Source: Hedera helix (Eukaryota; Streptophyta; Magnoliopsida; Apiales; Araliaceae). From it: a DNA stretch of 64,000 bases. Location of the stretch: assembly GCA_947179155.2 (NCBI GenBank), contig OX359265.1:568001-632000 (forward strand). Direction: 5' to 3'. The stretch's first letter is position 1, and every line of letters begins with the position of its first letter. This document shows, piece after piece, positions 14,801 through 23,307 of this stretch. The notes beneath the pieces are model-generated. The model searched no databases and was not told the DNA's origin. It saw only the letters and a list, made by a program, of their open reading frames with translations. Both the position numbers and the translations under genes were made by a program.

Positions 14801-17800
14801 TTGCTCATTCCGCCGCTATTATTGATCTGAACATTGTTCAAGAATTTAACCGCAGTTTTTGATATACACCTTGTATTCTGTTGTATTCTATCAAGAACTC
14901 ACATGTTGAAGGCTAATGATAATTTATTCGTCATTATCTTAGTCATGATATTTCTTACTGGGCTATTTGAGCTCACCCTTTTGTTCCATTATTTTTCAAC
15001 AGGATATGAGAACGTAGTTGGGTCTAGCCGGGGAATGGAGTGAGAGTCCGAGGGATATCTATTATAGTCTTCACGTGTTGTAAAATAGTGTGGCAATAAT
15101 AGTGAAGACTTAGTTGTGTATTATTATACACGGTATTGTTGTACGTTGTGCTTTGTTGTAATAATTTTGTTGTAGTCTTTTGACGACTCAAGTTTGGGCT
15201 GTGTGGGCCTAGATTTGGGGGCGTCACAATACGTGTACTGTTCAAGTTAATCAACCTCATTTAAATCAATATCCAGTCAGGTGTTACGGTAAGGGATACC
15301 ATCTTTTTCATCTTCCATTATTCAAACGTACTATGGTAAGGGATTATCATTATTTGATTCTCGATAATAATATTGTTTTTTCCTTACTCATAAGACGTGC
15401 CTTTTATTTCCATGTATTAAATTGTGGGAATAACCTTACGGAGCGGATTGCCGCCTGTTGGTGAATAACCTTTCGTATTCATTCATTATTAATCTCTGAG
15501 AATAACCTTACGGAGCGGATTGCCGCCTGTTTGGTGAATAACTCTTTGTACTCAAATTCTATTAAATTGTGGGAATAACCTTACGGAGCGGATTGCCGCC
15601 TGTTGGTGAATAACCTTTCGTATTCATTCATTATTAATCTCTGAGAATAACCTTACGGAGCGGATTGCCGCCTGTTTGGTGAATAACTCTTTGTACTCAA
15701 ATTCTATTAAATTGTGGGAATAACCTTACGGAGCGGATTGCCGCCTGTTGGTGAATAACCCTTTGTATTAATTTCCTTCACCTTTTGTTAATCAAACCTG
15801 CTACGGTAAGGGATATTATTTTCTTTCATACTCCTAAATCGAAATTTATTATGGAACTATTGCTTCTATAATTCCTGAAAATATTATATGTTCCATAATA
15901 GTTGAACTTCATTATTTCAACTGAACCTTCCTATTTACGTGAACCTTTCTATTGAATTGTAACCGTTATTCTGAACTGTGGATCTTGAATTTCACTCCAC
16001 ATCATGTTGACAATTTGGACATTATTTGAATCTGTACAAAGTAAACTTCCGATACTTATTGTTATCCTATTTCTTCTGTTCATCATTTATATCATTCTAA
16101 TCATCCAAAAATCAAGCTGTTGTGAATATCTGTGGCCGGGGGCACAGATGTGATATATTTGTTGAACAGATGATAGGTTAAAGGCGATATAATAGGTTAA
16201 AGGCGATACATCTGTTCGGTGTCTTTTATGGCACGTGGTGAATGTTCTCTTTGGCCCGTAGTGCAAAGATGAACTGTTGTTTGGTATGATTATGACCAAA
16301 GGCTGAATCTGGTATAATCATGACCGTTGGTGTTATATTGAATGTCTTTGGCCCGTAGTGCAAAGATGAACTGTTGATCTGCATGATTATGATCAGGAAC
16401 TGTGAATTTGTATTATCTTGACTAATGATATTTCAGATGATAAAAGTTGATGATGTTTTTCCTAAAAAGAGAACCGAGTGGACATTATAGTCTGCATTAT
16501 TCTTCTAATAGATTACTCATTCCGCTGCTATTATTGATCTGAACGTTGTTTAAGAATTTAACTGCAGTTTTTGATATAAACCTTGTAGTCTATTGTATTC
16601 TATCAAGAACTCAGCTGTTGAAGACTAATGATAATTTATTCGTCATTATCTTAGTCATGATATTCTTTACTGGGCTATTTGAGCTCACCCTTTCTTTTAT
16701 TCCATTGTTTTTCAACAGGAGATGAAAACATAACAGGGTCTAGCCGGGGAATGGAGTGAGGGTCCGAGGAATAGTTATCATAGTCTTCACGTTTTGTAAA
16801 ATAGTGTGGCAATAATAGTGAAGACTTAGTTGTGTATTATTATACACTGTATTGTTGTACGTTGTGCTTTGTTGTAATAATTTTGTTGTAGTATTTTGAC
16901 GACTCAAGTTTGGACTGTGTGGGCCCAGATTTGGGGGCGTCACATAGAGCATATAAACTGCAGAATTTTGTGTGTGCAGATTATGTTTAACAGGCAAGAC
17001 CCTTTTAAAAGTGGATGACATAGTAACATAGTTATCAGTAATCATATGTGGAATGTATGTATACGTAAAATTCCTTGGTCTTTTTTTTTTAAAAGTGGCA
17101 GTGGTACAAATCTATAATTGCTAAAGTAGGCAGTTTACAAGAAAATTGCTCATACTTGCACATTGCTAAGCATTCGGACTGTATCACTAAATCTTTCATC
17201 TTTTTCAGAGGATTGAAGCTGGTTTAGGGAATACATTTTCACTGGAAAGGATGGGAAACATACCATTATAAAGTGTCCTAGGTGTTATCACCTCGAAAGA
17301 TGATAAGGCATTTTGTCCAACTTTTGCAAAGGTAATCCGAGAATCTGAAGCTAATGTTCCCGTCAAGTGGAAATCAGTTCCCCATGTTTGATTTGAAACT
17401 GGGATAGGGACCCTGTTAAGCAGAAAGTTCATCCGTGGATGCTGATCTGTTCAGGTTGAATAATCAAGAAGAAATGACATGCATGAGCATATATGAAACG
17501 AAGTAGATTGTGCAACGATTATGAAAACAATCCAAAATACTTTAACATTCAGAGAAATAACACACTCCAAATAGGAGAGCAAAAAGCAAACTGAACCACA
17601 TCTTCAGATAAGTTACAATATGGAGTGAGGGACAAGTTAAATATGACAACGAAACAAAATCACATCTTCATCAAGAACCTGATGAAAAAGAATCAGATCA
17701 ATGAATGGATAAGGCAAGACGAGAAAATTCAGTAAGAGTTGAACGAGCACCGTATGGTTGCGTAGAGTTGAACTGGGTTGCTTCTGGCTGTGGCCTGCGA

Positions 17801-19083
17801 CGTCTAGCGTTGTGATCGGAGAGGCGTCTACGGCAACTTCGCTTCTTGTCATCAAACTCCGACAAATCATGGAACCTTTAAAATGAAAAAACCAGATATT
17901 ATGCCAACATTATTAAAAAAAAACTGTCCATAAATTGCAGTTAATTTGGAGGCAAACATAAATTGCAAAAAATAAAACAACTGAACCAGGCGTCTGGTTA
18001 CCATTTCTGTTTTTATTTCCTATTTTTGTTTTCTGAATCTATCTTATGAAAAACGAGCACATGTTTAGTCTCTATTCCCGGGGGAAATATTTTTTAAGAA
18101 AATAAGAGAAATAGAAAAGTTTCACTAATTCTTTTACATCTCTCAAGTGCCCAATTACTGGAAGGTTTGATTGAATGTGTTTTATGTCAATGGGAGTGAA
18201 TTACTTCTTATCCAAATCTGAAAACAGACAAAAACAACTTTCTGGTGTTCCTTGAAATAAGCATCTCTGCATGAAAAAAAACAACATATTTTATGAGTTT
18301 TTCAGAAAACAAAAGAAAAAATGGAGTTTGAAAATGTATACCCTCAACATGCGTTCGTCGAGTGTCGTGGACAAAAAACACATAACTAAAGTTCATTATC
18401 AATTAATCGAGGTACACACAAGAGACTTACCTGCTGCACTGTTGGCAAAACCGACACTCCATCCCAGCAACAGTCACTTTTGGACTTTTGGAATGGCTTT
18501 CACATATTTTATGCCGGCGATGATAACCTTTTGCTGACACAAGGTCAAGGCTACATCCTTCAACTTGGCAACGCTGAATCTGCATGCTCCGATGAGATTG
18601 CCTAGTTCTCTTTCTTGTGGGACAAGATGATGAAGGATCCACAGAGCATGCTGTGCTTTTAGCAGTGCTACCAGCACACACGTCTTCAAAGTATGTCTGC
18701 CTACCAAGCTTCAAACCAGTCATCATTGGCACACCGGAGCCCAGACAAGCTCCCATACTAGGAAAATTCCCATTCTTGTCGACCCCCCAAAACTCTTCCT
18801 TCTTACTGACATCTTTAGGAAAAACATCAACTGCGCCGAAAGATTTTAATGCCTCTTTTACCGAAGAATCTGCGGAAGCTGAGAAGGAGTTCTGGGATGT
18901 CGAGCCATGCCTCAAATCAGAGCCAGAACCAACTCCAGATGAATAAATTCGACCATTCTCTTTTACTTCATCAATCTTGTGGCTAGAAAACTCTAAGCGT
19001 GTGGGAATTTCAAATGTCCTGCTACTATACATGGCCAAATTCTCCAAGTCCCACTCCAAGGGAGTTTTCGAGTTCCACTCCAT
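2549..19083 (-). CDS. SPL: SQUAMOSA promoter-binding-like transcription factor (SPL2/10/11 clade), 4 coding exons
   Basis: Exons on the minus strand are 19083-18431, 17875-17751, 17446-17264 and 2868-2549: 1281 nt, 426 residues, with all phases matching. The start is MEWNSK, like AtSPL2 MECNAK, and is preferred over an ATG 18 nt upstream in the same frame. The SBP domain covers about residues 172-247: CQVEGC, then HRRHKICESH, RFCQQCSRFH, and a basic nuclear-localisation stretch KKRSCRRRL...RRRR. It binds two zinc ions and GTAC-core DNA in the family. LGRQTYFED and the C-terminal APSLLSSN block also fit SPL2/10/11. Splice sites are consensus except the exon 2 donor (gtgctc). Intron 3 (2869-17263) is 14.4 kb because it holds a full LTR retrotransposon; without it the intron would be about 655 bp. 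The family promotes phase change and lateral organ development in the nucleus. Clade assignment is from remembered family sequence. Confidence 0.88.
2801..2820 (-). promoter_or_regulatory. miR156/157 target site in SPL exon 4
   Basis: The plus strand reads tgacagaagagagggagcat, which is nearly the miR156 sequence itself; the mRNA therefore carries its complement. Against the usual plant SPL target only two of 20 positions differ (the 5'-most base and one internal U to C), and the seed and cleavage region are intact. In this clade the site lies in coding sequence, as here. Confidence 0.85.
4021..4290 (+). repeat. 92-bp tandem repeat in the LTR
   Basis: The phrase tttgtttataatataaag recurs at 4021, 4113 and 4205, exactly 92 bp apart, in the U3 region just upstream of the TATA box. 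The same array is present in the 3' LTR at about 11861-12130. It may act as promoter repeats, but that is inference. Confidence 0.85.
4685..5035 (+). repeat. 145-bp compound tandem repeat in the LTR
   Basis: The core aataaccttacggagcgg starts at 4693, 4765, 4838, 4910 and 4983, alternating 72 and 73 bp apart. The true unit is therefore about 145 bp, present about 2.5 times, downstream of the TATA box in the R-U5 part. It is repeated in the 3' LTR near 15420-15770. Confidence 0.85.
6211..6222 (+). other. primer-binding site (initiator tRNA-Met type)
   Basis: Two bases after the LTR end, tggcatcagagc matches the usual plant LTR-element site tggtatcagagc except for one T to C change. It is complementary to the 3' end of initiator tRNA-Met. 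Confidence 0.85.
6408..7067 (+). pseudogene. chromovirus gag, N-terminal part, ended by an in-frame stop
   Basis: The 219-residue frame begins ATG GCA TCT and has the plant retrotransposon Gag domain (about residues 85-215), with the typical PPEFHGKPDPLKAEAWL and MLRGEADHWWEAV blocks. Gag forms the virus-like particle that packages the RNA. The frame stops at TAA (7065-7067) in the middle of the capsid region, and the same frame continues open to the zinc knuckles and pol. The usual single Gag-Pol product is therefore interrupted by a nonsense codon, not a frameshift. Confidence 0.88.
7068..10955 (+). pseudogene. chromovirus gag C-terminus and pol (protease, RT, RNase H, integrase)
   Basis: This continues the gag frame after the stop; the first possible start near 7092 is TTG, so it is unlikely to be translated on its own. 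In order: two CCHC zinc knuckles (CYRCGQEGH near 7388 and CYSCGKEGH near 7450), aspartic protease with LLDTGSTHS (near 7655), reverse transcriptase with YPLPRIDD and the FIDD catalytic motif (near 8668), RNase H (YSDASGKG near 9108, YTDHKSLKY near 9295), and integrase with its HHCC zinc domain (near 9757-9880) and DDE residues (D near 9966, D near 10150, E near 10257). The tail resembles the chromovirus chromodomain, but a TAG at 10953-10955 falls where the conserved Trp codon is expected, and the frame stays open beyond it to about 11051. Confidence 0.9.
11037..11048 (+). other. polypurine tract
   Basis: The sequence aaggaggggagg lies one base before the 3' LTR, where plus-strand DNA synthesis is primed in LTR retrotransposons. 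Confidence 0.85.
13085..13265 (+). repeat. degenerate short repeat, gttactgttca type
   Basis: At least seven imperfect copies of a gttact(a/g)ttca(t/c) word lie upstream of the solo-LTR TATA box, with a spacing of roughly 18-30 bases. They occur only in the region unique to this LTR type. Confidence 0.7.
14310..14660 (+). repeat. ~100-bp tandem repeat in the solo LTR
   Basis: The block containing ttctctttggcccgtagtgc and ggtatgattatgacc recurs at about 14330, 14430, 14530 and, diverged, 14630. The host LTR has only two such units near 5510-5640. Confidence 0.8.
17264..19083 (-). CDS. SPL: SPL exons 1-3 (SBP DNA-binding part)
   Basis: Exon 1 ends at 18431 before gtaagt, inside the Arg codon of RFCQQCSR; this is the usual SBP-domain intron position. 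Exon 2 starts at 17875 after ...aaag and reads FHDLSEFDDKKRSC. It must end in phase 1; the only good fit to the family (QPY joined to DQHPRMN) uses a weak gtgctc donor at 17750, and the open frame otherwise runs to a TGA at 17698-17700. Exon 3 (MNFLLNRVPIPVSNQTW) ends at 17264 before gtatgt. If intron 3 is not spliced, the frame continues 19 codons to a TGA at 17205-17207. Confidence 0.85.
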
Positions 19084-20624
19084 CACAATAATGAGCCTCA
19101 TAAAAGAAATCTAAACGTCGACCTCCATGAAACATGGAGCAATTGTATGAGGAATGCCATGTCTCTCATGCATGAACTCATATACGTTTAGTAACTATGA
19201 CCAACTACAGTAAACAATGAAGAGATGTAACTATGCAGTAAAATTCAGATGCAATGCTAAGCTAGTAACAAATGAAAACGAACAGTAACACAAACATAAT
19301 GAAAAGGCAACGACCAGATAGTAGCGTCAGCCAGTTAATGAACTAGTTTAGCACAATGACATCGACATGAAAACTGCATATCACATTAGTTGTTGGACCT
19401 CACCTTCAACATATACCAAGAAATTCCCAGGTTTCCGGAAGCCCCTCTCTTGAAGAAGCAAAAATATGGCAGGAAGCAAATAATTTTGGTGCTCCCTTTA
19501 GAAGAACAAATTAGATGGCATGATCCCTGGGCTTAGAAGAGACCCACAAACGAGCCAACACTGCTGAAGCCAATGGAGGCAGATAAAGAAGACAATTACT
19601 AAACAGCAACAAATTAAAAGGTGACCCATACCCCCATTAAAAAAAGTCACTTTCAGCCATTAGTTCAATGTCTCTCCAGTCCAAAAATGCAAGTGTAATT
19701 CAATCTGTCAGACTCCCCCCATGTGGAATACTCTCCTTTCCATTTTGTCCAAGACAAATACACTCAGCACATTCCTACGGATGGTCCTGCTATCCTGCTA
19801 TCCAGTAACCCACACCACACCAGCACCACTCAAACTCTAGAGAAATCTCATCATTTCTTGGGTCAAATTTAAATCAGTCAAGTAAAATGCAGCACCCAAA
19901 ACTACCTATTCACTCCATCACAGCACTTCCATCAGATTTACTAACATCCATTATATGGCTCTTATTCATACAGACCTCTCTCTCCTCCCCCCTTCTGTCT
20001 CCAATAATTTCTGTAGAGTTATTAAGCCATTGACTATTCATCAGATTATAACACCTATCAAAGCTAGTTGTTGAGAATGACTATTAAAGCAGGAAACTCC
20101 ATCCACCGACATCTCCATCTTGCAGCAATCAAGTTATCATGCCATTTCACTATCAGCAATTACTAAATCTAATGAATTAAGTCTAGTTCTTGAACGTTGA
20201 CAGATAAGAGTTTGTGCCCCACCGATAAGTTCCCTAAACAACCGAAAGCAAAAGCCTCCAACTTCCCTAAGTTCTCTTAGCTATGAATAGAGATAGATAG
20301 ATAGATATGCACAAACATACAGGTACAATCATACAGAGGGGACCGGACCAGACCAGGAACATAAAACAAGAGCGTCAAGGTAAATCACAATTATTTTTGA
20401 GTTAGCAAATCCCCAAAATATTCCTCCTCCAAGCTTTAGTCCACTAATCACAAAACACATATTGACACCCAATTTAGCATTCTACTCATTTGCAAAAAAA
20501 GCAACAGTTTGAGCACTTGACATATCTGAACAAGGATTCTCTTCTCAAGTATATACATAGGAATTGTTAGCATCTCTTTCTTAACAAATAGAAAACCAGC
20601 AAACCAATTACCTTACGCAATTAA
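19084..20624 (-). promoter_or_regulatory. SPL 5' leader and promoter region
   Basis: This is the upstream side of the minus-strand SPL gene. A leader intron is possible (donor-like gtgagg near 19404, acceptor-like tatgag near 19097), as in related SPL genes, but I could not confirm it. A short (GATA)n tract lies at about 20290-20309. There is no other coding evidence. Confidence 0.4.
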
Positions 20625-21007
20625 GGGAGTGTTTAATAAAAATTGATTGAAATAGTTCTGAATACTTAAGTAATCTGAATGAAGTAAATTTTTTAATACT
20701 GAATGAAAAAAATTGTTTGATAAATAACATACTGAAACATATAAATAACATATTTTTACAATTTAATCCCTCTGAAAAAATTCAAAGTTGTTGTAAATTT
20801 ATTTAATATTACTTAATATAATATTTAATATTTTTAAAATTTCTTTTTTATTTCATTCGGCCGGAACTTAACCATTTAGTCAAAAAATTAGATTTAATTA
20901 TTCAGCCCAAAAATCTGATCAATTAAGCCATTCAGTCATAAACAAACGCACTAAATGGCTGACCGATTCAGCCATTTAGATGCATTAAGTTCCAATCAAA
21001 CACCCTC
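20625..21007. mobile_element. Tourist-like MITE (PIF/Harbinger type)
   Basis: The 383-bp element has imperfect terminal inverted repeats (gggagtgttt...; right end aaacaccctc) and a 3-bp TAA duplication at 20622-20624 and 21008-21010. Subterminal ccatttag and ggctga words recur in both orientations. No coding capacity. Confidence 0.7.
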
Positions 21008-21010
21008 TAA

Positions 21011-22681
21011 GTCTGTGCATTTGTGTTAGGAGGAGGAGGAGGAACTATTATTATTATTTTTCCATGTATAACAAAGCTAAAGCTATGATGCCAATATTAC
21101 AAAAATCAAAATTTATGGCTTAAAGTTTGTATAATTGTATATATATTTCCCCCACTATTAATTAAACAAAAACAGAAAATACTGAAGTATTAACTAAAAA
21201 AAAGAACGATTTGGTTACTGAATAAGAAATTCAGCGGTGTATAATCGATGGGGATGATCTATCAAGGGTTTCAAAGTCAGGAGCGGATGAGAAAGTTTAA
21301 ATTATTGTCCACTGATTCTTTCAATCTATCAACAAGATACCTAGCTATTTCTCCATATCCACCCAATTCAGAACCTCCAATGCACAGCTAAGAGAGAGCA
21401 CGAACCAACAAACGGATTGGAGACACGTGGAATAATTCACTTAGAAGAGAGTCTAGCATTTGGGTTATAAGACTCGTCGGCCCAACGTGAAGTTTTGTTT
21501 GTGGCCCAACTGTAACGTCAGAGTCTCCTTTCAAAACATACATAATATTTGAATGTGTATAACTGACTCAAATTAATATATTAATATTTTGGATCGTAAT
21601 CTTTTAGATGAGTTTGTAAGGTGAGTTAAAACAACATATTAAAACTTATTATTTTATAATTTAATTTAGTATTTGACCCGAATTATTAACCCTGAAATTA
21701 TTGGACCCGACTACGAACTAGTGTTAAGTTTGTTCATTCCTTGGTAAGAAACCTTCTTTTAGTATATTGTGTAATTTTTTTTTTGGTGTTACAATATTGT
21801 AATGGTTACTTATCTGAGAAATTGACTTAAAACAATATAGATTTAAATATTTTCTAAATAATAATTTTATTATTTCCCTAATTTCATTAATGATAATTTC
21901 AATAGTTTATAATATTAGTTTGGACTGTTGTCACAAAAAACATAATCACATTTTTTAATTTTAATTTTATAAAATCATATCATTGTTATTTATTTATTTA
22001 TTTTTTAAAAATAACTTTAAACTTTTGAATTAGTGCTTTCGAATATAAATATGAATAATAAATCTGGAACTACTTTTTTAAAAATACAAATAAGATTTTA
22101 TAAAAATAAAATAAAATTGTCATGCTAATGAAATTACGGAATCAGGTTTTATTGTCCAGGCAGCAATTAAATGATGTTGTGCTCTTGTTTGTAAGTGGAA
22201 GTAGTAGTCAATTCTAGAGAGAGAATGAGGAGGGGGAAGGACCAATACAACAGTAGTAGTAGTAGTAGCAGTGTCCATTAATTGAATTATTTTATGAACA
22301 ATTAATTCAATAGAGTGACAAGCAACATCAGCAGCTAAAATTTGAGTAGTAATTTTAAAGTTTGGTGGTCCTCCTCCTCATCATCACTCCACAATCATCC
22401 AGAGAGAGATAGAGTGAGAGAGAGAGAGAGAGACATTGTTTGTACTTGGGACGAGAAATCAATCTATGCCATAGATATGATAGTAGGGGCCCTGTCCTTC
22501 CTTCCTTACTTATGGCCATGGGTGGGGTGGGGTGGTCAGTAGCAGACTAGCAGTATTATTCCCAACTTTTTCTTTGTTCTGAAATAAAACTCACAAATAC
22601 AAATTTTGATTTTCTAGTAGTTCATAAAACCTATCCATCCAAAATCGATAATCATTTTTGTTTTCCTTGTCATACCAATTT

Positions 22682-22714
<33 letters not shown>

Positions 22715-23307
22715 ACGTGATGAGAGAGAATATTATTCTTGTATTGAATATTTACTCCCATTTGCTGATAGTTTCTTACCCTCTAGCTCCTCCTATTAAT
22801 GTCCTCTGGCTCCTCCTATTAATGTAGGGAAAAATCATCATAAATCTAAAGAAGGTGAAGTGCAGACCTGTGTAGATTGGCCTAATATTTGCAGCTCAAA
22901 CCCAATGTACTGGCAAGCAATTCCATACTTCTATTTTATTTATACAACAAACACAAGTACCAATGTCCAGAACATAAAAATTTGTTATAATAAATATTGA
23001 AAATTCTGCAATGTAATAATAATATATGTAAGCTTTTGATCATGAACATCCAGTTCATATTTGTGATTCTTATTCTAAGAGTTACAAGGATTTATGTGAC
23101 TAAGACGAATAACAAACTGCTCAAATTGAGCTACATTTCCATCAGCCCAACACCTACCTAGTCTCATACCTATTTACCACTTGCACTTCGAAATAAACTT
23201 CTACACATCATTGAGCTGGATAAACAATGAAAATGGAATAATAAATAATATGCTCTACCTGATTTGTATTCCAATGAATTTGAGAAACCCAACATCGATG
23301 ATCTCCT
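21011..23307. other. intergenic region between SPL and the DLDG1-like gene
   Basis: No gene seen. The region holds (AGT)n near 22250, a (GA)n tract at about 22395-22432 and a (CT)n tract at about 22684-22711. The right edge, about 22950-23307, is probably the DLDG1-like 3'UTR. Confidence 0.45.

Larger units (their letters stand above)
12338..15228 (+). mobile_element. nested solo LTR of a related chromovirus
   Basis: The 2891-bp insert begins tgtaagacccc and ends gcgtcaca and is flanked by the perfect 5-bp duplication atacg (12333-12337 and 15229-15233). No internal region is present, so it is a solo LTR left by LTR-LTR recombination. Its outer parts (about 12338-12990 and 13860-15228) resemble the host LTR, but the middle differs and has its own TATA box at 13365-13374. 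It carries about three and a half copies of a ~100-bp unit at about 14320-14650, against two units in the host LTR. Confidence 0.93.
3210..16944 (+). mobile_element. full-length Ty3/gypsy chromovirus (Tekay/Del-like) in SPL intron 3
   Basis: The ends are tgtaag...tcaca, with a perfect 5-bp target duplication tagag at 3205-3209 and 16945-16949. The 5' LTR is 3210-6208 and the 3' LTR 11050-16944, the latter interrupted by a nested solo LTR. Removing that insert and its duplicated 5 bp leaves exactly 2999 bp, the same length as the 5' LTR. I found only three differences between the two LTRs, all transitions (5954/16690, 5963/16699, 6178/16914). The internal region of 4841 bp has a primer-binding site, gag, protease, RT, RNase H, integrase, a chromodomain-like tail and a polypurine tract. 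Orientation is opposite to SPL. The gag-pol frame holds two nonsense codons, so the copy looks non-autonomous although very young. Confidence 0.95.
11050..16944 (+). repeat. 3' LTR of the chromovirus, split by a nested solo LTR
   Basis: Positions 11050-12337 and 15234-16944 together match the whole 5' LTR, with three transitions. The inserted piece 12338-15228 plus one copy of the 5-bp duplication accounts for the extra length. Confidence 0.95.

Noticed and set aside
17637..17870. 77-residue frame overlapping SPL exon 2
   Set aside because: It is out of frame with the SBP coding sequence FHDLSEFDDKKRSC.
22342..22542. 66-residue plus-strand frame near the (GA)n tract
   Set aside because: Low-complexity translation with no start context or domain.
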